Shown: in pieces, positions 57,241-64,000 of the stretch
Layout: each line of letters starts with the position of its first letter
Numbering within the stretch: the stretch's first letter is position 1
DNA from: Pseudovibrio axinellae
Lineage (GTDB): Bacteria; Pseudomonadota; Alphaproteobacteria; Rhizobiales; Stappiaceae
Length of the DNA stretch: 64,000 nt
Direction: 5' to 3'
NCBI RefSeq assembly: GCF_900110875.1
Contig: NZ_FOFM01000002.1
Location: 558,001-622,000 of the forward strand
The notes under the pieces: model-generated
Databases searched by the model: none
Told to the model about the DNA's origin: nothing
The model's input: the letters and a program-made list of their open reading frames with translations, nothing else
Program-made: the position numbers and the translations under genes

Positions 57241-57687
57241 CTAAGACGGTTTTGACAATGCTTCATTCAAGACGCATTGCATGCGGTAGTAGGTTTCAAC
57301 CTCTTCCTCGGAGAATGCCTTTGCAAACTCGTCTATTTTTGCCATTTCCACACTGCGAACCCTCTTAATCAGTGCTTTGCCTGAAGGTGTCAAACGGAAA
57401 TATACAGACCGTTTGTGCCTAGGGTTATGCACTTGCGCTACATGCCCTTTTTCGAGAAGCTCTTTGAGGACTTTCGCCACGAACTGGCGTTTCAACTGCA
57501 GAAAATTTGTAAGCTCAGGAGCCGTTGCCTGCGTTAAAACCAGAGCCGCTTCCATCACTGCACGCTGCCCAACTGAAAGGTCGGTACCGGCCAGATCCGC
57601 CTCCACACGTGCACTGATCGTGCGCAACAAGGGGCGTGTCATCTGTATTCCTGCGTAAAGTAAGTCAGATTTAGATTTTTTAATCAT
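57241..57687 (-). CDS. MarR family transcriptional regulator
   Basis: The 148-residue protein has the MarR winged-helix core: LSVGQRAVMEAALVL, ATAPELTNFLQLKRQFVAKVLKELLEKGHV in part, and the wing NPRHKRSVYFRLTPSGKALI with the family DxRxxR-like stretch as NPRHKR. ATG at 57687 gives the full dimer helix but has no ribosome site; ATG at 57642 has one (GCAGGA). A perfect palindrome lies upstream of it, so self-control is likely. Confidence 0.87.
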   Translation of the reverse strand: MIKKSKSDLLYAGIQMTRPLLRTISARVEADLAGTDLSVGQRAVMEAALVLTQATAPELTNFLQLKRQFVAKVLKELLEKGHVAQVHNPRHKRSVYFRLTPSGKALIKRVRSVEMAKIDEFAKAFSEEEVETYYRMQCVLNEALSKPS

Positions 57688-57710
57688 TTGTTATATATGG
57701 ACTATTCTGT

Positions 57711-57737
57711 ATTTTTGTCAATTTTATTGACAAAAAT
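57711..57737. promoter_or_regulatory. 27-bp perfect palindrome with two divergent -35 boxes
   Basis: ATTTTTGTCAAT and ATTGACAAAAAT are exact reverse complements around TTT. Each half contains TTGACA, one per strand. On the minus strand a TATATA box follows at about 57692-57697; on the plus strand TATGGA follows at 57750, 17 bases away. It lies between the MarR gene and the DUF1992 gene and is probably the MarR operator. Confidence 0.75.
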
Positions 57738-57801
57738 TCGAACGAGGCCTATGGAAACACCATTAGTTTTTCGGGACCCTAATGGAAAAAAGAGGCAGAC
57801 C

Positions 57802-58119
57802 ATGAGCTTCAGTAGTCTTGCAGAGCGCCAGATTTTAAAAGCGCAAGCCGACGGGCAGATGGATAACCTTGAGGGAGAGGGGAAACCATTGCCTGAGCGC
57901 GCGCCAGGCTCATATACGAGCGCAGCTACGATGCGAATTATGGCACAAGCGGGGGCCGTTCCAAGAGAAATTGAGCTGAAGAAAGAAATCGAAGTTCAAC
58001 GTCAGGTCGTTCAAAAGGCAAAAGGGTCACCGTCTTGGAAAAGTGAAATGGCCAAGCTGGCAGATTTACAATGCCGCCATGCCATTGAACAGGAATCCCG
58101 TAAACGGTTCTTTACTTGA
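57802..58119 (+). CDS. DUF1992 (DnaJ-C28-like) family protein
   Basis: The 105-residue protein shows the family signature SLAERQILKAQADGQMDNLEGEGKPLPER, here in part, then MRIMAQAGAVPREIELKKEI. The function is unknown; the domain occurs alone in bacteria and in DNAJC28 of animals. ATG at 57802 follows AGAGGCAGACC and gives the usual start MSFSSLAE; ATG codons at 57751 and 57688 are alternatives. The gene is divergent from MarR. Confidence 0.83.
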   Translation: MSFSSLAERQILKAQADGQMDNLEGEGKPLPERAPGSYTSAATMRIMAQAGAVPREIELKKEIEVQRQVVQKAKGSPSWKSEMAKLADLQCRHAIEQESRKRFFT

Positions 58120-58201
58120 GCTCAGAGCACTTCGCGGTTATCAGCGTTCAAAACCAAGGGAGCCTCTGCGAAAAGGCAGCAAGCTCAGCCCCCCGGCCCA
58201 C

Positions 58202-58702
58202 TTAAACTGTGAACTCTGAAAACACCTCGACAACATCGCGGTAGACCTGCTGCTTGAATGGGATCACCAAGCCTGGAAGGTTCTCTGCCTTTTCCCAGCG
58301 CCATTCGCAAAACTCCTGCGCGTGCCCATCAGGCGGTGTAAGGATGTTGATTTCGCTGTCATCACCGTCAAAACGGAAGGCAAACCAACGCTGTGTTTGC
58401 CCGCGATACTTCACTTTGCGCATGTTGCGCTGTACATCCTCAGGAAAATCGTAGGAGAACCAGTCAGGCGCTTCAGCAAGCAGTGAAATAGACTTTACAG
58501 AGGTCTCTTCGTAAAGCTCGCGTTTGGCCGCTGCTATCGGATTTTCTCCTTTGTCCAATCCACCCTGCGGCATTTGCCAGGCGTACTCGTCAGGAATTGG
58601 CTGCTCGTCGCCATAGCGTTTTCCAGCCCAAACAAACCCGTCGCGATTGATAAGCATGATGCCAACACACTGGCGAAAAGGAAGGGCACTGTAATCAGTC
58701 AT
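58202..58702 (-). CDS. rppH: RNA pyrophosphohydrolase RppH
   Basis: The 166-residue protein is RppH/IalA: FRQCVGIMLINRDGFVWAGKR at the start in part, WQMPQGGLDKGENPIAAAKRELYEETSV as Nudix box in part, and WFAFRFDGDDSEI. It removes pyrophosphate from mRNA 5' ends and starts decay. In Bartonella the homologue is the invasion-associated IalA. It follows yibQ and ctpA, the usual order. Confidence 0.94.
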   Translation of the reverse strand: MTDYSALPFRQCVGIMLINRDGFVWAGKRYGDEQPIPDEYAWQMPQGGLDKGENPIAAAKRELYEETSVKSISLLAEAPDWFSYDFPEDVQRNMRKVKYRGQTQRWFAFRFDGDDSEINILTPPDGHAQEFCEWRWEKAENLPGLVIPFKQQVYRDVVEVFSEFTV

Positions 58703-58728
58703 GTCTGGTCCACGCTAAGAGGGAATAT

Positions 58729-59940
58729 TTACCGAGTAGAATTGATGGCTGAGCTGATCGGAACAAGCGAAAGACCGCGCTCCTCTAGCCGCTGAGACCA
58801 CGCTTCCAACGCAGCCAAGGTCACGGGAAAAGCCGTCGCAGTTGCGACTGCAATGCCTCTTTGACGCGCGATCACTTCAAGCTCCAGAAGCTGTGTGCCA
58901 ATCGCTTCCTGATTTAAATTTTGGTCAAGAACCAAGTCTGCCTGCACAAATGGAACTTTCTGTGTTCCGGCAACCTCACTGGCTTTTGAACGCGGTGAAG
59001 TCCCGTCATCCACATACATCAGCCCATGATCACGAACCTTGCTCAGCAACTCATTCATGCGCATTTCATTGGAGGTGAAGCGGTCACCCATGAAGTTGAC
59101 CAAACCCACATAATTGCTGGTCTGCCCTAAAACCCAGGAAAGGCGCTCCTCATTCTGGGCTTTGTCCAGGTTTGTCAGCAGGCTTTGCGGTCCTGCATCA
59201 TTATCAGGGTAGTCAAAAGGCTCCATCGGCGCTTGAAGCAGCACTTCGTGCCCAGAAAGACGGGCGGACTGCATCCAGCTGTCAATGTCATCCCCATAGG
59301 GTGACAAGCCGAGGGAAATATCAGCAGGAAGGTCTTCAATAGCCTTGAGCGTCATATCGGAGTTCAAACCGATGCCATTCACAAGAATAGCTATGCGCGC
59401 TTGTGTCAGTGTAGTTGGAGACGGGCGGCGAGCATACACATCAAGCGGGCGTATGCCTTCAGCTGAAATCTTGGGAAGCGAGCCGAATTTATGAGGCTCG
59501 AGCAGCTGCTTGATCGGCTCTGTCGATAAGGCCTCACCAGAAAAGCCTGCATCCATGCCTTCATAATCAACGCGGCGCGCAAGGTCGGACAGCGAGGTTG
59601 GCCCACTGGATTGACCTGCCGATGCAGAGCTCTTCGGGTCGGATAGAAGAAAATTACCGTTAGAGCCAAGATCACTCTCAGCATCAGGCTGGTCAAGCTG
59701 ACGCCCATCCGGCAGGGAAACAATTTCAATATCACCGGGAGAAACACCGTCGAGGGCGCTGGACAGTTCAATGGTTGCCATTGGCTCCCCGCCATTGGGG
59801 TCGTCAACAATACCGATCCAGATAAGCCCAGTGGTGAGTAAAACAGTCATTATGGCGACACCAATCAAGCCAAACGGTAACCGACCGATGCCCCGCCGCT
59901 TGTTCATTCCAAGCGGAGCTGTCAAATCGCTCTTAACCAT
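58729..59940 (-). CDS. Divergent polysaccharide deacetylase family protein (YibQ/DUF610)
   Basis: The 403-residue protein has an N-terminal membrane anchor (PFGLIGVAIMTVLLTTGLIWIG in part), a low-complexity linker, and a C-terminal divergent NodB-like domain with RIAILVNGIGLNSDMT, ISLGLSPYGDD, EVLLQAPMEPF, NFMGDRFTS and LMYVDDGTSPRS. It lies in the conserved envC-ctpA-yibQ cluster, which points to cell-envelope work. ATG at 59940 chosen; an upstream ATG at 59982 is unlikely. Confidence 0.88.
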   Translation of the reverse strand: MVKSDLTAPLGMNKRRGIGRLPFGLIGVAIMTVLLTTGLIWIGIVDDPNGGEPMATIELSSALDGVSPGDIEIVSLPDGRQLDQPDAESDLGSNGNFLLSDPKSSASAGQSSGPTSLSDLARRVDYEGMDAGFSGEALSTEPIKQLLEPHKFGSLPKISAEGIRPLDVYARRPSPTTLTQARIAILVNGIGLNSDMTLKAIEDLPADISLGLSPYGDDIDSWMQSARLSGHEVLLQAPMEPFDYPDNDAGPQSLLTNLDKAQNEERLSWVLGQTSNYVGLVNFMGDRFTSNEMRMNELLSKVRDHGLMYVDDGTSPRSKASEVAGTQKVPFVQADLVLDQNLNQEAIGTQLLELEVIARQRGIAVATATAFPVTLAALEAWSQRLEERGLSLVPISSAINSTR

Positions 59941-60015
59941 TACTGTCCCCACCCTGTCATAAAGAGCCGCCGCGCCAAACAAAAGTTCAGCGCGGCGAGC
60001 TTGTATTAAGTCAAA

Positions 60016-61350
60016 TTAGTCAGATGCGTTTGCTGCACTGTCTGCACTTGGTGGAAAGGCTGTATCAACCTTCTCGCCGCGAAGCAAAGCCTTTGCCAGG
60101 TTCAGCTGCACATCCTTGTCTTTGTCCTGCGGCACATATGCCTGACTACCAGAACCTTCGTCGCCTTCTTCAGCCTGAAGGTGTCCACGCAGCCCAGCTT
60201 CGCCTTTGGTTTCCGCACGGCCCTTCAGCTCGTCAGGAAGTTCCTGCAAGGAGATGATGTCAGGGCGGATACCCTTCGCCTGAATGGAATTACCAGAAGG
60301 CGTGTAGTAGCGTGCTGTTGTCAGACGGATAGCACCGTTCGCACCCAGCGGAATGATGGTCTGTACAGAACCTTTACCGAAGGAACGTGTGCCCAAAATA
60401 GTGGCCCGGCGATGATCCTGCAGCGCTCCAGCAACAATTTCAGAAGCCGAGGCAGAACCACCATTCACAAGAACGATTACAGGTGCTCCGTTGGTCATAT
60501 CACCATTGCGAGCGTTATAACGCTGGGTCTCTTCAGCATTTCTGCCACGGGTGGAAACAATCTCGCCGCGGTTCAAGAACGCATCGGAAACAGCAATGGC
60601 TTGATCCAGCAAACCACCAGGGTTATTGCGCAGATCCAGAACAAAGCCCTTCAGCTTGTCCTTGCCAATTTCAGCGGTCAGCTCTTCAACGGCGTTTTCC
60701 AGGCCATCGAAAGTTTGCTCGTTGAACTGGGTAATGCGGATATAGCCAACATCTTCTTCTTTGTTCCAGCGAACAGAGCGGATGCGGATTACGTCACGCG
60801 TAATTGTAATGTCGGTTGGCTCGTTAATGCCTTCACGGCGCACCGTAATAACGATGTCTGTGTTCACCAGACCGCGCATCTTCTCAACGGCTTCGTTCAA
60901 AGTCAGGCCCATCACCTGCTCGCCGTCAAGGTGCGTGATCAAGTCACCAGCCTGTACACCTGCTTTAAACGCTGGTGTGTCGTCGATTGGAGCAACGACC
61001 TTTACAAGGCCATCTTCCATGGTCACTTCAATACCAAGGCCGCCAAACTCGCCACGGGTCTGCACCTGCATATCGCGGAAGCCCTTTGGGGGCAGGTAAC
61101 TGGAGTGAGGATCAAGGCTTGTGAGCATGCCGTTGATAGCAGTTTCGATTAGTTTGGAGTCAGTTGGCTCCTCAACATAATCAGAGCGCACACGCTCAAA
61201 AACGTCTCCAAACAGATTGAGCTGATTGTAAGTGTCAGCAGAGGCTGCTGAGGCTGGCTCAGCAAATCTGAACGGGGCTTGGGAATATGTTACGACCGCC
61301 GTAGCCCCCATGACCACGCCAACCAGCAGAAGCGATGCTTTCCTTATCAT
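60016..61350 (-). CDS. ctpA: C-terminal processing protease CtpA (S41)
   Basis: The 444-residue protein has a signal peptide, the S41 N-terminal part (LDPHSSYLPPKGFRDM), a PDZ domain (GLGIEVTMEDGLVKVVAPIDDTPAF in part, AGDLITHLDGEQV) and the catalytic part with DLRNNPGGLLDQAI, VLVNGGSASASEIVAGAL (nucleophile Ser) and GTRSFGKGSVQTI (catalytic Lys). It cleaves periplasmic proteins, including peptidoglycan enzymes. ATG at 61350 overlaps the envC stop by four bases. Confidence 0.94.
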   Translation of the reverse strand: MIRKASLLLVGVVMGATAVVTYSQAPFRFAEPASAASADTYNQLNLFGDVFERVRSDYVEEPTDSKLIETAINGMLTSLDPHSSYLPPKGFRDMQVQTRGEFGGLGIEVTMEDGLVKVVAPIDDTPAFKAGVQAGDLITHLDGEQVMGLTLNEAVEKMRGLVNTDIVITVRREGINEPTDITITRDVIRIRSVRWNKEEDVGYIRITQFNEQTFDGLENAVEELTAEIGKDKLKGFVLDLRNNPGGLLDQAIAVSDAFLNRGEIVSTRGRNAEETQRYNARNGDMTNGAPVIVLVNGGSASASEIVAGALQDHRRATILGTRSFGKGSVQTIIPLGANGAIRLTTARYYTPSGNSIQAKGIRPDIISLQELPDELKGRAETKGEAGLRGHLQAEEGDEGSGSQAYVPQDKDKDVQLNLAKALLRGEKVDTAFPPSADSAANASD

Positions 61351-62717
61351 CCGCGAACCTTTTCGTTTTCGGCGCGTGACCACCATGGGTTGGGGTCGAT
61401 TGCAGTGCCGTCTTTCCTGAATTCTACATATAAAACCGGCTGGTCCAAACTAAAATTAAGGTTATTAGCGCTTGCGAGGCGCGTTTCTCCCATTTCAGCG
61501 ATTGGCTCTCCAGCAAGAATAAACTGCCCTAACTCTACCATCACATTGCCCAGACCAGACAAAAGCACATGGTGTCCGCCGCCTGCATTAACAATTACCA
61601 TCTGCCCGTAAGAGCGGAAAGCCCCTGCATACACCACCCAACCATCAGTGGGGGAGGTAACTTGGGCATTCGGGCGTGTGGCAATGGATTGGCCAGTGGT
61701 TATCTTACCAAATCCATCTGCAACTCCAAAGTCCTGAAGCAGCGTGCCGGAAACAGGTTCAGGCAAAAGCCCAAGTGTTTCCGAAAAAGCAACAGCCGGT
61801 TTTAACCGGCTCGGATCAGCAAACGGGTCCCCAGAGGCAATTTGGTTCTGCCGTTCAATGTCTGCAAGTCGCGCGGCTTCTGCTGCGCGCCGGCTGCTTT
61901 CCACTTCTCGTTCAAGATTAGCAAGCAACTCTTTCAAAGAGGTTGCCTTGTCGGCAAGTTCTTTGGCGCGAGCCTTCTCGGCTTCCAGCGCTACAAACCT
62001 TTCCTGCCGTGCTGCCCTCTTTTTTGCTAAAAGCAATTCAACGCGGTGGCGCTCCTCTGCCATCTGTGCCGCCCCACTACGAATCCGGTTGCGCTCCGCT
62101 TCAATTTTTCCTCTAAGTCGCGACAATTCAGTAAGGTCGCTTGCCAAGGCCTCCGCTTCGATCCGCACTTCTGGCATGATCGAATTCAACAAAATTGCAC
62201 TCCGCACGGCTCCAAGAGCATCTTGTGGACGCACCACCATTGCAGGTGGCGGGCGATGACCAATCCGTTGCAGAGCACTTAAAACCTCGGCTAATACACC
62301 TTTGCGTTCATTCAGTGACACGCGGACAGATTGTTCGTTTTTTCTGTGTCTGCTTAGGCGTGCTTCCGTCGCTTCCAGTTGGTTTTCTAGCTTTTTAATG
62401 CGTTCACCAGTGCGGATAAGTTCGCCGCTCAGGCTTTCCCCATCTCGCTCCAGTGCCCGAATGGACCGCTGAATTTCCTCGCGCTTCTCTTTGGAAAGGG
62501 AGATGGTTTCGTTCAGCTCGCGAAGCTCCTGCTTCCGCATTTCCCTCATAGTTGCGGCGGCCTGATCTTCGTCGGCCTTATCGCTATCTTCGATTTTGAA
62601 GGAAATGTTGGTCAGTTTTTGCGCAGTACTATGCAGCGGCAGGGAAAGAACACCTGCATGAAACAAGGCAATGCCTGTTACTAACTGGAGGATCAGGTTT
62701 CCTCTAAAACGCAACAA
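61347..62717 (-). CDS. envC: Murein hydrolase activator EnvC-like, degenerate LytM domain
   Basis: The 456-residue protein has a signal sequence, a long coiled coil (about residues 45-290, rich in Glu, Arg, Leu) and a C-terminal M23 domain (TSPTDGWVVYAGAFRSYGQMVIVNAGGG in part). The metal-binding residues of active LytM enzymes (HxxxD and HxH) are not visible, as in E. coli EnvC, which activates amidases instead. TTG at 62717 has GGGAG five bases upstream; TTG at 62729 is an alternative. Confidence 0.9.
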   Translation of the reverse strand: MLRFRGNLILQLVTGIALFHAGVLSLPLHSTAQKLTNISFKIEDSDKADEDQAAATMREMRKQELRELNETISLSKEKREEIQRSIRALERDGESLSGELIRTGERIKKLENQLEATEARLSRHRKNEQSVRVSLNERKGVLAEVLSALQRIGHRPPPAMVVRPQDALGAVRSAILLNSIMPEVRIEAEALASDLTELSRLRGKIEAERNRIRSGAAQMAEERHRVELLLAKKRAARQERFVALEAEKARAKELADKATSLKELLANLEREVESSRRAAEAARLADIERQNQIASGDPFADPSRLKPAVAFSETLGLLPEPVSGTLLQDFGVADGFGKITTGQSIATRPNAQVTSPTDGWVVYAGAFRSYGQMVIVNAGGGHHVLLSGLGNVMVELGQFILAGEPIAEMGETRLASANNLNFSLDQPVLYVEFRKDGTAIDPNPWWSRAENEKVRG

Positions 62718-62971
62718 CTGAACTCCCAAAGTGCAGCAACGGGAACGAAACTGACTTCCAACTAAAAAGGATGTAGGCCTGTGCTCTCAAATTGCAGAGG
62801 AACAGCCTTATAATAAACGCTGAGGATAATGCAGCGACAGCGTTAAGGAAGAGTCAACCACGTTTGAAGGCTTAGCGACTTCCCCTGGAAACATCAAGCG
62901 AGTGCGCGCGCTTCAGAAGAACAAGGCCACTGAAAGAGCTCAAAATGTAAGTGTCATAAATTGACGACGCG
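62718..62971. other. Intergenic stretch before envC
   Basis: No supported gene was found. The envC promoter should lie here. Short ORFs on both strands have no recognisable motifs. Confidence 0.45.
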
Positions 62972-63260
62972 TCACGAGGAAGCCCTGGCTTTGTCGTGGT
63001 AATAGGCGTGCTGATCGGCAACCCATTGGTCTTTGCGTTTATCATAAAGATCAAGAAATTTCTCGTCTTGGTCCATAGGCATATACGGGTAATCGCCTGC
63101 AGCCGTAAAGTTGGTTAGCTAGGAGTAATGGATAAAACTTGACTAAGAACCGAACCCAGGCACGCCGCCATAGGGTAGTAGGCTCGGGCATCCTTCTCAA
63201 ATAAGCACAAATGTCAACGCAGACCAAAAGCTGGTAAATGGCAAGGTTTAGCCCACTGAC
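62972..63260 (-). pseudogene. Probable decayed gene with frameshifts
   Basis: Three adjacent pieces on the minus strand look like protein but lie in different frames: TLPFTSFWSALTFVL, then LFEKDARAYYPMAACLGSVL (stop at 63115), then LTNFTAAGDYPYMPMDQDEK with KFLDLYDKRKDQWVADQHAY and YHDKARASS (stop at 62972). One-base shifts would join them. The parent family was not recognised. It follows the glycosyltransferase gene on the same strand. Confidence 0.45.
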
Positions 63261-63273
63261 GCCATTTCGAGAG

Positions 63274-64000
63274 CTACGAGGGCTCTCGAACTTTTGCCAA
63301 ATGAGGAAATGCCGTCTCGCAGGCTGTGTTGAGGTCTTTGTGTAAGCTATGCTTATCAGAGGAAACGGGAGATATTGCCTCTCTGTCACTCTTCCAACTT
63401 GTACTCATAGCTCTGAAATGAAACAGTTTTGAAGTCTTCAAATAGGGCTTTTGACGAGTGAAGAACGGGTGCAACCAAGCTGCGTATTTAGGTTCTGGTC
63501 TGACCCCATGGGCCTTAAACTGAATGCTCTTAGGAATTCTGGAAGGAGCAGCAACCCATTTGCGATGCGTTTCTTTCGGTGGGTCCATCGTATGCTGGAA
63601 CATATGGTGACGACGATCACCCAGTGTCTTTAGTTGGCTTTGATCTGTCTGCGTTACAGGTTCAACCCAGACACCGGGTATTAAGAAATAACCGAGGAAA
63701 CTCTTTTTAAGTCCGTCAAAAATAGATTTTCCATCTTGGCAAACGACGAATTCGTCGACGTCGCAAAACAAAAGCGCTTCAGAGGGCTGAACGTACTTCC
63801 AGCGAAGGAGTTGAAGCAACGAACGCTGAAGGAATTTTACTGCGTGGAGTTTGGGTGGACCATATTTAAACGGTGCATGAACAATTTCAACGCTGATTTT
63901 CAAGTTCTCTTGCAAGATGGCTTGGTGAATATCATCTGCGTGTGCAGGGTCTTCACTGTTCTCAAACAGGACAAGGGCATCGACACCATGGTTAGTGACA
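63274..64000 (-). CDS. Glycosyltransferase, C-terminal part (cut by window edge)
   Basis: The frame is open to the right edge, so the N-terminus is missing; 241 codons are visible. The visible start reads HGVDALVLFENSEDPAHADD, then EALLFCDVDEFVVCQDGKS with the DxD motif, and a C-terminal FHFRAMSTSWKSDRE. This is typical of family 2 or family 92-like transferases that act on cell-surface sugars. Acceptor and donor cannot be told. It points away from envC by 550 bases. Confidence 0.75.
   Translation of the reverse strand, partial: VTNHGVDALVLFENSEDPAHADDIHQAILQENLKISVEIVHAPFKYGPPKLHAVKFLQRSLLQLLRWKYVQPSEALLFCDVDEFVVCQDGKSIFDGLKKSFLGYFLIPGVWVEPVTQTDQSQLKTLGDRRHHMFQHTMDPPKETHRKWVAAPSRIPKSIQFKAHGVRPEPKYAAWLHPFFTRQKPYLKTSKLFHFRAMSTSWKSDREAISPVSSDKHSLHKDLNTACETAFPHLAKVREPS

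Noticed and set aside
60181-61152. 323-codon ORF opposite ctpA
   Set aside because: It is antisense to the well-supported CtpA protease and shows no family motif.

Overview
The window looks like a chromosomal core region of an alphaproteobacterium, most likely a Stappiaceae-type marine member of the Hyphomicrobiales (Pseudovibrio/Labrenzia-like). I infer this from gene content and order, not from a database search. The diagnostic features are the ChvI-ChvG-HprK-EIIA-HPr cluster next to pckA, a short HprK, a DivL-like kinase with Tyr in place of the phosphoacceptor His beside ahcY, a TsaE/sugar-kinase fusion followed by a MurU-like gene, AddAB, a GcrA-like zinc protein, and the rnd-lptC-lptA-lptB-rpoN-hpf-ptsN and envC-ctpA-yibQ-rppH clusters. 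I see no insertion sequence, prophage, CRISPR array or biosynthetic cluster.

Layout. 1-1.2 kb: end of the ATP synthase operon (atpD, atpC). 1.3-4.6 kb: a small GcrA-like protein, then an XdhC and MobA/MocA-like pair for molybdenum enzyme maturation. 4.7-11.2 kb: pckA divergent from chvI-chvG-hprK, then EIIA-Man, HPr and a NUDIX gene; together these link envelope/acid sensing, PTS phosphorylation state and gluconeogenesis. 11.3-15.5 kb: ahcY and divL. 15.7-17.9 kb: tsaE-amgK fusion and murU (tRNA t6A synthesis plus peptidoglycan sugar recycling). 18-19 kb: a gene-poor stretch with structured sequence. 19.2-25.8 kb: addB-addA. 25.9-27 kb: trxA, grpE. 27.4-31.5 kb: TRIC-like channel, gph, ornithine cyclodeaminase-like, lapA, ihfB, sppA. 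31.7-33.6 kb: chorismate mutase with a long structured leader, and a divergent SDR. 33.9-37.8 kb: aroA-cmk-rpsA. 38-40.4 kb: FYDLN protein, two identical tRNA-Ala genes, photolyase. 40.5-43.8 kb: accessory transport and glutathione genes with a LysR regulator. 44.2-45 kb: Hsp20 and DUF1150. 45-51 kb: ptsN, hpf, rpoN, lptB, lptA, lptC, rnd. 51-58 kb: tRNA-Leu, NDUFA9-like, uppP, GST, queG, AEC transporter with a divergent LysR, MarR with a divergent DUF1992 gene. 58.2-62.7 kb: rppH, yibQ, ctpA, envC. 63-64 kb: a probable decayed gene and the 3' part of a glycosyltransferase.

The most unusual material is mostly non-coding: a 31-bp perfect hairpin starting in the stop codon of the NUDIX gene; a structured leader in front of the chorismate mutase gene, with a hidden 31-codon ORF, a hairpin covering its start region, and an intrinsic terminator whose loop is anti-Shine-Dalgarno-like; a perfect 27-bp palindrome carrying the -35 boxes of two divergent promoters at the MarR gene; and an unexplained structured stretch near 18.0-18.3 kb. 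No plainly new multi-gene system is visible.
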